Below, piece after piece: positions 52,120-59,994 of a stretch of 64,000 nucleotides of DNA. This stretch comes from a virus. Each line of letters opens with the position of its first letter. Positions within the stretch are counted from its first letter, which is position 1. The notes under the pieces were generated by a model. The model was not told the DNA's origin and made no database searches. It saw only the letters and a program-made list of their open reading frames with translations. The stretch spans positions 1 through 64,000 of IMG/VR virus record IMGVR_UViG_3300047388_000292; one strand, written 5' to 3'. Both the position numbers and the translations under genes were made by a program.

Positions 52120-52403
52120 CAGTCCTCCAAGGTCTCGTTCAGCGCAGCGCGAGGACGCTGAGGTTGACCTACTACTTCAGCGAGCCTGTGCAATTCAAAT
52201 CCCAAACGACCTGCCCCCAACGCTGGCGTGTCCCAGAACGCCTCCACCACTCTCGTGGCCGCGTCCCGTACAGGATCAGGCAACGCCAGAAGGGCATCCA
52301 CAATGCACGCGGCATTCCTCCGCTTCAACGCGAAATGATCGGGCATCGAAGTGGGGAGCTGCGACAGCACCGCCTCGATCGCTCTCTCCCGCTCAGGAGT
52401 CAT
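52119..52403 (-). CDS. Hypothetical protein, 94 aa
   Basis: Helical pattern: RAIEAVLSQLPTSMPDHFAL, CIVDALLALPDPVRDAATRV. Unknown. Confidence 0.6.
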   Translation of the reverse strand: MTPERERAIEAVLSQLPTSMPDHFALKRRNAACIVDALLALPDPVRDAATRVVEAFWDTPALGAGRLGFELHRLAEVVGQPQRPRAALNETLED

Positions 52404-52753
52404 ATCCGCCTCGTCGGAGTCTTGTCAATACGCAACGCATCACTACGTCGGGCATGAATCAACGTCGAGTACAGGTCGTTGGTGGTCTGGCAGTCAAGGG
52501 CGTTCGATGCGCCGGTGCGAGTGTCAGTGACTCGGATGATCGAGGTCAAAGTCCGCGGACCGTGGCAAACAACATCAATATCTCCGTGATCGCGGAACAC
52601 AGTCCAAGTAATCGGCCAACCTCGGTAGATGATCAACTCAGTCTGCCCTGACTTGATTGTCCACGGGCCGGACAGATGACCGTTAGTCTGTAGCGCGTTC
52701 GCCGTCACTGGCAGTACTAATAGCAGCACGAGAATTAGGATGGCCTTCTTCAT
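52400..52753 (-). CDS. Secreted hypothetical protein, 117 aa
   Basis: Clear signal peptide MKKAILILVLLLVLPVTANA. The start at 52753 has AAGGA 9 bases upstream. The mature part is strand-rich (TELIIYRGWPITWTVFRDHG). Unknown role outside the cell. An ATGA junction (52400-52403) links its end to the 52119 gene. Confidence 0.65.
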   Translation of the reverse strand: MKKAILILVLLLVLPVTANALQTNGHLSGPWTIKSGQTELIIYRGWPITWTVFRDHGDIDVVCHGPRTLTSIIRVTDTRTGASNALDCQTTNDLYSTLIHARRSDALRIDKTPTRRI

Positions 52754-52755
52754 TC

Positions 52756-53079
52756 TTAGTTCCTTTCTTCCAGAGCGTCGACCCACTTTCGCCACTCCTC
52801 ATTGTCTCGGACTAGCCGGCGGACGTCGTCAGAGACTTCGAGGTGGTCATACTCAGCAAACTCATCACTATCTCCACCAACTCCCCGCGCGCACACGAAG
52901 CCGTACTTGATCCTCTGGTAGATGTGCACATGTTCTCCGTCTCTGACTTCGTCGTCGAGTTGATCGAGCGCATCAATGTTGTAGGTGTCTGGATTGTGCA
53001 CAACGCGCAAGAAGACCGGATAACGAGAGATATACATCTTGCTGCCACGGGCCGGCCCACCAATGAATGTCGCAGCCAT
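52756..53079 (-). CDS. Hypothetical protein, 107 aa
   Basis: Starts MAATFIGGPARGSKMYISRY. Mid VCARGVGGDSDEFAEYDHLE. It looks like the phage proteins with FxGGP start seen in many actinophages; their role is unknown. Confidence 0.6.
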   Translation of the reverse strand: MAATFIGGPARGSKMYISRYPVFLRVVHNPDTYNIDALDQLDDEVRDGEHVHIYQRIKYGFVCARGVGGDSDEFAEYDHLEVSDDVRRLVRDNEEWRKWVDALEERN

Positions 53080-53372
53080 CAGACCTCCTCAGTTTTCCGG
53101 GCTTCCATGAACATCGCAGTCACGATCTCAATCAACTGCATACCAGTCACATACTCTGACCCGTCACTTGAGATCTTCTCTGCAGATTCATTGATCGCGT
53201 CAAAAGCAATAGTGCAGTTCTTGATCAGATCGACGGGACTGAAGTCCAGCGAAGAATGAAGTTTGTCGCGAACATAGGACATCACTCGAAATCTCTGATC
53301 TCCATTCAAAGGTTCGAGGGCTTTCAGCACTGTCGAGATCGCGCGGAGTTCTGGGTCTTGCTGAGTCGCCAT
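53079..53372 (-). CDS. Hypothetical protein, 97 aa
   Basis: Helical: PELRAISTVLKALEPLNGDQ (a DprA/Cas-like helical start) and MQLIEIVTAMFMEARKTEEV. Start at 53372 (TGATG with the gene upstream). Unknown. Confidence 0.55.
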   Translation of the reverse strand: MATQQDPELRAISTVLKALEPLNGDQRFRVMSYVRDKLHSSLDFSPVDLIKNCTIAFDAINESAEKISSDGSEYVTGMQLIEIVTAMFMEARKTEEV

Positions 53373-53641
53373 CACTTCTCCAACTTCGCGAGCTCGCGTT
53401 TGCCAGATTCCAGAAGAGGAACAACAGGATCCTCTTTCGTCACGCGAGCAGTTCTGTAAGAGTCATGGCTTGGCCAAGTGATCAAGCCGGCGTAGAGCAA
53501 CTTCTCTCGGAGCCGGCGGTCAGGGCGCTTCTTCTCCCCGTCAATGGTGTAACGACCAGCGCGGTTGATTCTCAGCTTCTCATCTCGCGCAGCGCGGAGA
53601 ATCCGCAAGACTTCGGGTTTATCTAAATCATCAAAGTACAT
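53372..53641 (-). CDS. Winged-helix-like hypothetical protein, 89 aa
   Basis: KPEVLRILRAARDEKLRINR, then REKLLYAGLITWPSHDSYRT suggests a small winged helix. Its leader, CACGAGAGGAGACGAAG, is a relative of the 17-base leader at 54594 and 7561. The start at 53641 is best. Confidence 0.55.
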   Translation of the reverse strand: MYFDDLDKPEVLRILRAARDEKLRINRAGRYTIDGEKKRPDRRLREKLLYAGLITWPSHDSYRTARVTKEDPVVPLLESGKRELAKLEK

Positions 53642-53840
53642 CTTCGTCTCCTCTCGTGAACCGTTCAACCAGCGCAGGTGGAACGTCCTCTACGTACGTA
53701 GAAACAATTCCTTCAACACCTTGAATGTCGCGCATGATCCTCCAATAGTCATTCAAACTAGCGTCGGTGACACGGATCCTCACATCGAACTCAACGAAGA
53801 TATTGTCTCCGTAGCGGATCACCTGGAAATTCTCAGGCAT
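53631..53840 (-). CDS. Hypothetical protein, 69 aa
   Basis: Has PENFQVIRYGDNIFVEFDVR and RIMRDIQGVEGIVSTYVED, a small alpha/beta pattern similar to ACT-like folds. GAGAAGATAAAG is the ribosome site. Overlaps next gene by 8. Confidence 0.55.
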   Translation of the reverse strand: MPENFQVIRYGDNIFVEFDVRIRVTDASLNDYWRIMRDIQGVEGIVSTYVEDVPPALVERFTRGDEDVL

Positions 53841-54210
53841 CTTTATCTTCTCTCGGCTCTGGTACGACGTTGTGGCAGACAATGCATTTTTTGCCGTGGT
53901 AGATCTTGCGCATCTCTTTGCTGTCGCAGACGGTACAAGGCACGCGAGAAGACGAAGCAGCCAGAGCTTCTTCCAAGACCTCTCGAGAATCGCGGGTATT
54001 AGGACGCTTCCCAGTCTCGGCTTCGATCTGATCTCCTATGGACTCTCGGATCTGAGCATTAGCTTTGCGTTTAGGAACCTCAGAGACTTCCCGAGCGATC
54101 TGCTTCAAGATCCAAGCATTGCGGGATAGACCTCCTCGAAGCTTCTCCATCTCGTTGTAGATCACACGGGGCATACGTACCGTCACCTGCTCCCAGCCAT
54201 CATCAGCCAT
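53833..54210 (-). CDS. RHH-like regulator with zinc ribbon, 125 aa
   Basis: N-terminal WEQVTVRMPRVIYNEMEKL suits a ribbon-helix-helix; C-terminal CTVCDSKEM and CIVCHNVVPEP form a four-cysteine ribbon. Probably DNA-binding. Confidence 0.6.
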   Translation of the reverse strand: MADDGWEQVTVRMPRVIYNEMEKLRGGLSRNAWILKQIAREVSEVPKRKANAQIRESIGDQIEAETGKRPNTRDSREVLEEALAASSSRVPCTVCDSKEMRKIYHGKKCIVCHNVVPEPREDKDA

Positions 54211-54514
54211 TTCCGTCTCCTTTCATGCGCAGGATCAGTCGCGCGAGCGGAGCCAAACGCCGGCGGCATTGGTATGGCGTAGGCGGAGCGAATAGTGGAA
54301 GACTTCTACGGAAGTGAAACTCCTGCTCGAGTGCGTTGCAATAACGCTTCAGATCACGGACTTCCTGGCGACGCTCTCGGTAGCGCGCTATCAAAATAGC
54401 TACGTCGGCAGGAGCAGGTCGGTGATCTGAAGGCCAGAAACGACCATCACCGAAGTTAGCGTAAGAACTTAGACGCTGAACTACTTCGCTAAACATGTTG
54501 TCCTGCACAGCCAT
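54203..54514 (-). CDS. Hypothetical protein, 103 aa
   Basis: Starts MAVQDNMFSEVVQRLSSYAN, with GGAGGAGAAACAC upstream. Basic helix RERRQEVRDLKRYCNALEQE follows. Unknown. First clear gene of the minus operon. Confidence 0.6.
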   Translation of the reverse strand: MAVQDNMFSEVVQRLSSYANFGDGRFWPSDHRPAPADVAILIARYRERRQEVRDLKRYCNALEQEFHFRRSLPLFAPPTPYQCRRRLAPLARLILRMKGDGNG

Positions 54515-54591
54515 GTGTTTCTCCTCCATTCAAGAATTCCTTGACTTGATTGCTCCCCAAACCGCTTCTGCACATAGCAAATCGTAGGCAC
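54481..54591 (-). CDS. Possible 36-aa protein
   Basis: A GTG at 54591, 2 bases after the 17-base leader CAACGAGAGGAGACGAG, opens a frame of 36 codons (MPTICYVQKRFGEQ, ending CLAK). It overlaps the next gene start by 34 bases. Supported only by the leader. Confidence 0.35.
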   Translation of the reverse strand: MPTICYVQKRFGEQSSQGILEWRRNTWLCRTTCLAK

Positions 54592-54619
54592 TGCTCGTCT
54601 CCTCTCGTTGAAGCCATGA

Positions 54620-54717
54620 GTCAGTCAGTGAATGACTGAATGAATGAATCTATCACGATCCGTCCTACAATCCCAAAATTTTCCTCATTCAGTCATTCAT
54701 TCAGTGAATCATTCAAT
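54620..54717. repeat. Iteron-like inverted repeat cluster
   Basis: Two blocks rich in GAATGA/TCATTC. CTGAATGAATGA at 54636-54647 is perfectly repeated in inverted orientation at 54693-54704, with more partial copies around. The 45-base space between holds an AT-rich CAAAATTTTC. Candidate replication origin or control region. Confidence 0.6.
54647..54676 (-). promoter_or_regulatory. Candidate promoter for the minus operon
   Basis: TTGGGA and TAGATT with an 18-base spacer (minus strand), inside the iteron-like repeats, so protein bound there would block it. TAGATT is the same -10 box as in the 5846-5875 promoter. Confidence 0.45.
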
Positions 54718-55147
54718 GCCCTGCGGCCCATTTCCCCCAAATTATCCGATTGTGTTTGCTGCCTACCATCGGGGGCGCTAGGGCGCCGGTATGTGCTCAG
54801 TCGTTTCCCCCTGGGGGTGGGGAATGTATCGATTTGCAGGGCTTTGTACCTACTGAGGATGTAGGTAGGAACATGTTCGAGTGTGCGTGAGGAGCAAGGT
54901 GGGAAGTCATATCAAGTCAGTGGAGAGGCTAGTCAGATGCCTTACAATGGCTGTCTGTAGCCTCACACTGTGGTTCGAAGGTATGTCCAGTATCTACCTA
55001 CCTTCATCCCGCGGATTTCAGATCTTCTCGCTACATGTCCGGTGTCCTACGGCATATGTCCGCCGATCTCGGCGCATGTAGTGGAGTAGAGGTCTACTGA
55101 GCTTAGGAAGGCTTACATCCGCGCGATTCTGACGCTACGGTGGGATC
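54718..55147. other. Non-coding control region
   Basis: About 430 bases with no convincing gene. Frames with starts at 54640 and 54881 look unlike proteins. It is probably the leader of the plus-strand operon. Confidence 0.5.
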
Positions 55148-55450
55148 ATGGAGATAGGATCAGTAGTTACTACTGTTGATTCTGTATGTGGGAGGAGTAT
55201 TGTCGTGCACATGTCGACCACACACCTAGCCACTAGTTCGGTCTCTCCGAGTAGCGCGATTCTCGACATGGCAGGGATGCCGTGCGGACTACGGCCGGAT
55301 ACTGCCGATCAAGCTAGGTGTATGTGCCGGCCTACTCATATCCTCGCGCAAGGTACCTTTCGGTATCTGCGCCATGATCTCGGTGTCTGTGATGTCTATG
55401 CGATCGAGCTTGCCTTGATCGTCGCTTCTCGAGCCCGCGATACCAACTAG
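55148..55450 (+). CDS. Doubtful protein, 100 aa
   Basis: Open frame of 100 codons just upstream of the first clear plus gene (MEIGSVVTTVDSVCGRS, ending YAIELALIVASRARDTN). Composition with many Cys and Met is unusual and no ribosome site is clear. It might be non-coding leader. Confidence 0.3.
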   Translation: MEIGSVVTTVDSVCGRSIVVHMSTTHLATSSVSPSSAILDMAGMPCGLRPDTADQARCMCRPTHILAQGTFRYLRHDLGVCDVYAIELALIVASRARDTN

Positions 55451-55459
55451 GGAGATCTA

Positions 55460-55708
55460 ATGTCCGCAGCACTCATCCGCAAGTCCGATCCTACCCTCGA
55501 CAGCTATACGCAGCGAGAAGATTGGGAGCTCAGGCGCCGTAGTATGCGCTATCCGATCGGATCGGCCGAGCGTACTGCGTTCGCCTATGCGGCGGATCGT
55601 ATGTTTGATCGGATCGACTATGCGGCTAGGGTTGATCTCGCCAAGCTTGGCCAATCGATCTCAGGCCGGCGCGACGACCTACACACTATCGTCTCGGAGG
55701 AGATCTAA
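55460..55708 (+). CDS. Hypothetical protein, 82 aa
   Basis: First clear gene of the rightward operon. Starts MSAALIRKSDPTLDSYTQRE, has AERTAFAYAADRMFDRIDYA. Ribosome site GGGAGATCTA. Unknown. Confidence 0.65.
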   Translation: MSAALIRKSDPTLDSYTQREDWELRRRSMRYPIGSAERTAFAYAADRMFDRIDYAARVDLAKLGQSISGRRDDLHTIVSEEI

Positions 55709-55710
55709 TC

Positions 55711-55806
55711 ATGCCCGCCGATGACCGCCGATATATGCCGTTTGAGCTCCGCGCGATCGATGATCCGCGCTACCGTGGGGAGATCTCGCGCAATGCGCCA
55801 CCATAG
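55711..55806 (+). CDS. Microprotein, 31 aa
   Basis: MPADDRRYMPFELRAIDDPR then YRGEISRNAPP. GGAGGAGATC upstream, overlaps next gene by 14 bases. Unknown. Confidence 0.5.
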   Translation: MPADDRRYMPFELRAIDDPRYRGEISRNAPP

Positions 55807-56011
55807 CGATTGTGATGGATTTCGCACTGAGCATAGAGTCTCGATTGTCTCAGCCGGCGCCGGAATGTATCGCGCGGTGTGCGAAGACTGCGGGGCCCTA
55901 CATGCCGGCGCCTATGGTCGAACCTATTCGGCCAATGACGTTTGGCGCATGTATGCCGATCATCCCCGCGAGATCCCGTGTGATGGCCGATGCCGGCAAT
56001 GGGAAGACTAA
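55793..56011 (+). CDS. Cys/His-rich protein, 72 aa
   Basis: HHSDCDGFRTEHR, CEDCGALHAGA and CDGRCRQW suggest a zinc-binding fold. Unknown. Confidence 0.6.
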   Translation: MRHHSDCDGFRTEHRVSIVSAGAGMYRAVCEDCGALHAGAYGRTYSANDVWRMYADHPREIPCDGRCRQWED

Positions 56012-56015
56012 CGCC

Positions 56016-56111
56016 ATGCGAACCTATATCTATGAATACGATGGCGCCCTATATCGGGTTACTGTCGACTATGCCGGACATATCGTCCGGTTTGAGGAGA
56101 TCTCGACATGA
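56016..56111 (+). CDS. Microprotein, 31 aa
   Basis: MRTYIYEYDGALYRVTVDYA then GHIVRFEEIST: a beta-hairpin-like fold. ATGA overlap with next gene. Unknown. Confidence 0.55.
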   Translation: MRTYIYEYDGALYRVTVDYAGHIVRFEEIST

Positions 56112-56218
56112 CCGCACAAGTTCTAATCAGTCATCGCGCGGAGCTCGCTTGTAGGCTCGCTGAGCTCCGGCGCATGTCCGATCATACAATTGTCAATAGG
56201 CCGGCGCACAAGCGCTAA
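56108..56218 (+). CDS. Microprotein, 36 aa
   Basis: Helical (VLISHRAELACRLAELRRMS). Overlaps the previous gene by ATGA. Unknown. Confidence 0.5.
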   Translation: MTAQVLISHRAELACRLAELRRMSDHTIVNRPAHKR

Positions 56219-56231
56219 AGGAGATCGATCG

Positions 56232-56375
56232 ATGACTGAGCTCCGCCCAGATCAGCGATGCCACCATCGCGATTGTCCGCGCAAGCGCGATAAGGGTTGG
56301 ACTACATGCGCCAGACATCACACCGCGGGAATTAGCATCCGCCAATGGAATAAGCGCACTAAGGGGAAGCGATGA
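56232..56375 (+). CDS. Small Cys/His protein, 47 aa
   Basis: QRCHHRDCPRKRDKGWTTCA then RHHTAG: a Cys/His zinc-type site with basic ends. Ribosome site GGAGATCGATCG. Unknown. Confidence 0.6.
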   Translation: MTELRPDQRCHHRDCPRKRDKGWTTCARHHTAGISIRQWNKRTKGKR

Positions 56376-56563
56376 CAATCGAGCTCATCGAACGTGAGGC
56401 TAGCGGCGAGCTTTGCGCGCTTGTATCGGTCAACGGAGACTTGATCGAGGTAACCCGCCGTTTCGGTAGCTGGACCACGCTACCTAACGAGAACACTGGC
56501 AAGTTTCGAGAGATCTTGCCGGCATATGCGCGCGAGCTCCAGCTTGCGGCAAAACATATCTAG
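56372..56563 (+). CDS. Hypothetical protein, 63 aa
   Basis: MTIELIEREASGELCALVSV then RRFGSWTTLPNENTGKFREI. Unknown. ATGA overlap. Confidence 0.6.
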   Translation: MTIELIEREASGELCALVSVNGDLIEVTRRFGSWTTLPNENTGKFREILPAYARELQLAAKHI

Positions 56564-56576
56564 AGGAGATCGAACT

Positions 56577-57215
56577 ATGTTCGGAGACATCACAAACGAG
56601 ACTGTCCGCGATACGGAAGACCGGCGCTATGGCGACGTCGATATGGGTGGCTGGACGATCTACGCTCAGCGCTTCTCAGCGCCGATCCGGGAAGGCTTCC
56701 ACTACTTCGGCAGCTTTGAAGAGGAGACCTACTCAGGGCCCTGCAATAGCGCTGAGGATGTCTGGACAGAGATCCTCGAGATACGCGCGGAGATTCGCCC
56801 CAACGGGCTAGCCGCACTTGATCCGCGCGGGAATGCATTGGAGCTCGAACGCGCTTCAATTATCGCGCTAGCACGGCGCCTAAGCAATCCTGGGGAGTTT
56901 GACGCCGAGACATCCTATAACGGACCTGGGCGATTTGAGGGTGCCGACGATCGCGCGCTAGTAGTCTCGCTGGACATTCTGAGCTCGCACGGCTACGCCG
57001 ACGATCAGGCCGGCTCGACAGAGTACGGTCTCTATCTCGAACGTTTCGGCCGGCATGTCCTCGCGCATGACGATCGCGGGTTTGTCGTGGCATATCGCAT
57101 GGACACGGAGGAGCTCGCACAAGCGGAGCTAGACGCTGAGGATGCGCGACAGAATCCGATTTGTGAGAAGTGCGGAGAATCGCACGACGAAATGAATCCA
57201 ACATGCGCGTCTTAG
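56577..57215 (+). CDS. Hypothetical protein with C-terminal zinc knuckle, 212 aa
   Basis: Mid NSAEDVWTEILEIRAEIRPN; C-terminal CEKCGESHDEMNPTC. Unknown; acidic overall. Confidence 0.65.
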   Translation: MFGDITNETVRDTEDRRYGDVDMGGWTIYAQRFSAPIREGFHYFGSFEEETYSGPCNSAEDVWTEILEIRAEIRPNGLAALDPRGNALELERASIIALARRLSNPGEFDAETSYNGPGRFEGADDRALVVSLDILSSHGYADDQAGSTEYGLYLERFGRHVLAHDDRGFVVAYRMDTEELAQAELDAEDARQNPICEKCGESHDEMNPTCAS

Positions 57216-57418
57216 TCTTAGCCGGCATCGTCGGATTCATCATCGCGGCACAATTCCTAGTGCGAGGCCAAGACTCGACGTTTCTACCACCGCAGCGCGT
57301 ACCCACTGGAGTCTGTCTCCGCGGATATGCGCAGGATGCCGAGTATGTCCGGTCTACGGATACCGTGCGAGTCTTGTGCTCAGACGGTACATACGTCGTC
57401 GGCACCTATCACCCGTAG
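57203..57418 (+). CDS. Secreted or membrane small protein, 71 aa
   Basis: Starts MRVLVLAGIVGFIIAAQFLV, a signal anchor; the rest has Cys residues (CLRGYAQDAE, VLCSDGTYVV). Overlaps the previous gene by 13 bases. Unknown. Confidence 0.6.
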   Translation: MRVLVLAGIVGFIIAAQFLVRGQDSTFLPPQRVPTGVCLRGYAQDAEYVRSTDTVRVLCSDGTYVVGTYHP

Positions 57419-57446
57419 GTCAATCAACGTCTGAGGAGACGAGAGA

Positions 57447-57737
57447 ATGAGTAACGCACACTTCACTACCGCGCGGGATCTCCGCGCAAGTCAGACTGCC
57501 GAGTATCGCGCTAAGACAGCGCGTATGGAATTCGAGCACAAGCTACGCGCGATCGATGGTCTACGGGTCTCGACTATGGGGGCTACCCGAGACATCCTCG
57601 CCGCGCGCTACGTCGCGCGCATCCGGAACAAGCGCAAGCGAGAATACGCAAGCGCATATCTGGCGTTCTTACGTCAGGAAGCGACGATTGCGCCAGCTCA
57701 TAACGGTCTCTCTTTCATGGCCGCGCAAGCGGTCTAG
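57447..57737 (+). CDS. Basic helical protein, 96 aa
   Basis: FTTARDLRASQTAEYRAKTA and YVARIRNKRKREYASAYLAF. Ribosome leader GAGGAGACGAGAGA. Unknown. Confidence 0.6.
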   Translation: MSNAHFTTARDLRASQTAEYRAKTARMEFEHKLRAIDGLRVSTMGATRDILAARYVARIRNKRKREYASAYLAFLRQEATIAPAHNGLSFMAAQAV

Positions 57738-57775
57738 ATGAGACTACGCGCGATCTTGAGAGGAGATGAGACGCG

Positions 57776-57976
57776 ATGACTGATTCTCAGACGGTTTACT
57801 ACGTCTGCGACCGTTGCGCGCATGTTGAATCATGGCCAAGCGAACATGCTGATGAGATGCCTGACCGATGCGAGAATTGCCGAACATGCGCTAACCAACA
57901 CGGACCATTCGAGGATCTCGGCACGGCTGAGGATCTCTCACAAGACATCCTCGACAATCAAGGGACGTATCGATGA
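57776..57976 (+). CDS. Zinc-ribbon protein, 66 aa
   Basis: CDRCAHVESW and CENCRTCANQHG give a four-cysteine ribbon. Unknown. Confidence 0.6.
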   Translation: MTDSQTVYYVCDRCAHVESWPSEHADEMPDRCENCRTCANQHGPFEDLGTAEDLSQDILDNQGTYR

Positions 57977-58068
57977 TCGATAGCAAGCGCACACAATCCG
58001 CGCGAGCCGAGACCTTGCGCCGACGCACAGTTCGAGCAATCAAATACGGGACGGAGACGAGACGATGA
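57973..58068 (+). CDS. Microprotein, 31 aa
   Basis: Basic (MIDSKRTQSARAETLRRRTV). ATGA overlaps on both sides. Unknown. Confidence 0.5.
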   Translation: MIDSKRTQSARAETLRRRTVRAIKYGTETRR

Positions 58069-58955
58069 CCGATACAACCACAATTCGCGCCGAGATCGGC
58101 ACTAGCGGAGACTTCGGCGAGGTTACGCTTACAAGTGATCCACACGAAGCTATCGGCGACGCGGTCGAGCTCGAACATTCTTGTGAAGATGCTGCCTGCG
58201 ACATCTCGCGGGCCCTTGACGATGGTTTCCCGCTATGGTCAGCATATCTCTTGCAGGGTGCTACAGAGTGCCCGTTGCTTGACGCTGTCATCGGACACTA
58301 CGCAGGCACGGAAGCCTTGCCAGACTGGCAGGAAGCCGCAGAAGCCGAACGCGTTGCATGGCTCGCTTCCGACACCTGGACTAAGCACGCACACGAGTGC
58401 GAGTCTTGCGGCGCCTACACATTTGGCGATGACTATTGGACTCCTGAGCGTTGCGAGAACTGTCTAGCCGTATTCCCGCGGCTATCCGACGATGAGCTAG
58501 ACGAGTTTGTCACTGGCTATATCGAGTCTGCCTTATGGTCGAGCTCGATTGAGGAAGACTTCGCCCGCGCGCATAACGCCGAGACGGGCGATGACATCGC
58601 GCCAGATACGTCTATGCAATCGTTCGGTCTCACGGATGACGATATCTCCGATGACGCACGCTCAGCGATCGAGGATGAGTGCCGAGACTTCTGTAAGGCT
58701 ACCTACGCCGATCTCTGCGCTTACGTCGAACGTATGGGGGAATGGCACGGTCAAGACTCAGTCCGCGGCGCCGATGCGCGCTATAGCGGTTGGGAGCAAG
58801 CCGGCGGCGACTTCTGGCTTACTCGCAACGGTCACGGCGTCGGATTCTGGGATAGGGGACTAGGCGAGCTAGGAGACCGTCTCACGGCTGCCTCTAAGCC
58901 TCACGGATCGTCTGACCTATACATCGGCGACGATGGGAAGGTGTCTGTCTCGTGA
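58065..58955 (+). CDS. Conserved phage protein with zinc ribbon, 296 aa
   Basis: CESCGAYTFGDDYWTPERC then ENC gives a ribbon near residue 110. The C-terminus DFWLTRNGHGVGFWDRGLGE is a conserved actinophage stretch of unknown function. Strongly acidic. Confidence 0.7.
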   Translation: MTDTTTIRAEIGTSGDFGEVTLTSDPHEAIGDAVELEHSCEDAACDISRALDDGFPLWSAYLLQGATECPLLDAVIGHYAGTEALPDWQEAAEAERVAWLASDTWTKHAHECESCGAYTFGDDYWTPERCENCLAVFPRLSDDELDEFVTGYIESALWSSSIEEDFARAHNAETGDDIAPDTSMQSFGLTDDDISDDARSAIEDECRDFCKATYADLCAYVERMGEWHGQDSVRGADARYSGWEQAGGDFWLTRNGHGVGFWDRGLGELGDRLTAASKPHGSSDLYIGDDGKVSVS

Positions 58956-59086
58956 GCGCTGAGCGTAAGCCTCAGAGTGCGTCTAAGGAATGGGCCCGCG
59001 GTAAGGCGGGAGTGTCGAGCCTAGTCCGTTGGTCTGAGGATCGAAAGAGTATCCGCGCCGAGCTCCGTCGATCTGGGTTGCTGTGA
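58952..59086 (+). CDS. Small basic protein, 44 aa
   Basis: GTG start overlapping the previous stop (GTGA). MSAERKPQSASKEWARGKAG. Unknown. Confidence 0.5.
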   Translation: MSAERKPQSASKEWARGKAGVSSLVRWSEDRKSIRAELRRSGLL

Positions 59087-59313
59087 TGACTAGCTCTAAG
59101 CCGTTTATCTACATCGATCGACGTCCCGGCAAACCGATCGAGCGCGGTATTCCATCCGGTGTTCGAGTTGCAATACACCTTCCCGGGCGAGATTGTCTAG
59201 AGCTCCACGTCGACCCTAATGGTTGCTGGCGCGTCCAGGTTGGGCCCGAGCTGGGCGAGTCAGGCGAGTTTCGCAAGCTTGCCGATGGGCGCCTAATCAA
59301 GTGGGAGCGATGA
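59086..59313 (+). CDS. Hypothetical protein, 75 aa
   Basis: MTSSKPFIYIDRRPGKPIER then GVRVAIHLPGRDCLELHVDP. Strand-rich. TGATG with the previous gene. Unknown. Confidence 0.55.
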   Translation: MTSSKPFIYIDRRPGKPIERGIPSGVRVAIHLPGRDCLELHVDPNGCWRVQVGPELGESGEFRKLADGRLIKWER

Positions 59314-59396
59314 GATTTACTCGCCGACCATATCCAACGAGCATGGTTGTCTACATGCTCGCAATCAGTAAAGCTAAAAGAGACGAGAGACGATGA
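59310..59396 (+). CDS. Microprotein, 28 aa
   Basis: MRFTRRPYPTSMVVYMLAIS then KAKRDERR. ATGA overlap with both neighbours. Unknown. Confidence 0.45.
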   Translation: MRFTRRPYPTSMVVYMLAISKAKRDERR

Positions 59397-59635
59397 GTCA
59401 GTTTCCATATACAGACGAGACCGGTAGGCGAGTCAGGCCGGCGCCGCTGACGTTCGAGATCGAATGGCTTGATTACAAGCGTAAGGTGATCGGGCGAGAT
59501 GAGATCCGTAAGGTGGATCTCTCGGCGGCGATCAACTACGCCTGCAATCAGTTGAAAGCAGCCAAGCGCTCTCCAATATGGGACGCTCACGGCTTCTTTG
59601 TCCAGTCCAAGCGAGAGGAGATGATGCAACGATGA
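59393..59635 (+). CDS. Hypothetical protein, 80 aa
   Basis: LTFEIEWLDYKRKVIGRDEI and AAINYACNQLKAAKRSPIWD. Alpha/beta. ATGA with the next gene. Unknown. Confidence 0.6.
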   Translation: MSQFPYTDETGRRVRPAPLTFEIEWLDYKRKVIGRDEIRKVDLSAAINYACNQLKAAKRSPIWDAHGFFVQSKREEMMQR

Positions 59636-59994
59636 GCACAACTGAGAAACATCAGGGATATACAAACTACGCGACGTTTGGCGTAGCGGTAACACTCGAC
59701 AATAATCGGCCGTGGGCGGAACGCATTCACGCGATTACGTTTGCAGCGATCGATAATGCTCCAACCGACGAGAACGTCTCCGGGAACATCTGGACCGTTG
59801 AGGAAACGGAGCGCTTCCGGCTCTCCGATGCGATCAGGGATTACGTAGAGAATCTATGCGAGTCTGGCATCCGATCGGTGAGCGACGCTGGCCTAATGGC
59901 GTCTCAGATGGTGCAAGCTGGACTATGCGAGGTCGATTGGCAGGATCTCGCGCGCACCTATCTCGACCTAGCGAAAACTGAGTGGGAGCGATGA
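59632..59994 (+). CDS. Conserved phage protein, 120 aa
   Basis: HQGYTNYATFGVAVTLDNNR matches a family found in many phages and plasmids with NYxTF/W motif; then DAIRDYVENLCESG. Function unknown. Confidence 0.65.
   Translation: MSTTEKHQGYTNYATFGVAVTLDNNRPWAERIHAITFAAIDNAPTDENVSGNIWTVEETERFRLSDAIRDYVENLCESGIRSVSDAGLMASQMVQAGLCEVDWQDLARTYLDLAKTEWER

Noticed and set aside
54613-54720. CRISPR-like repeats
   Set aside because: Repeats are short, irregular and inverted, with no spacers of even length or cas genes.
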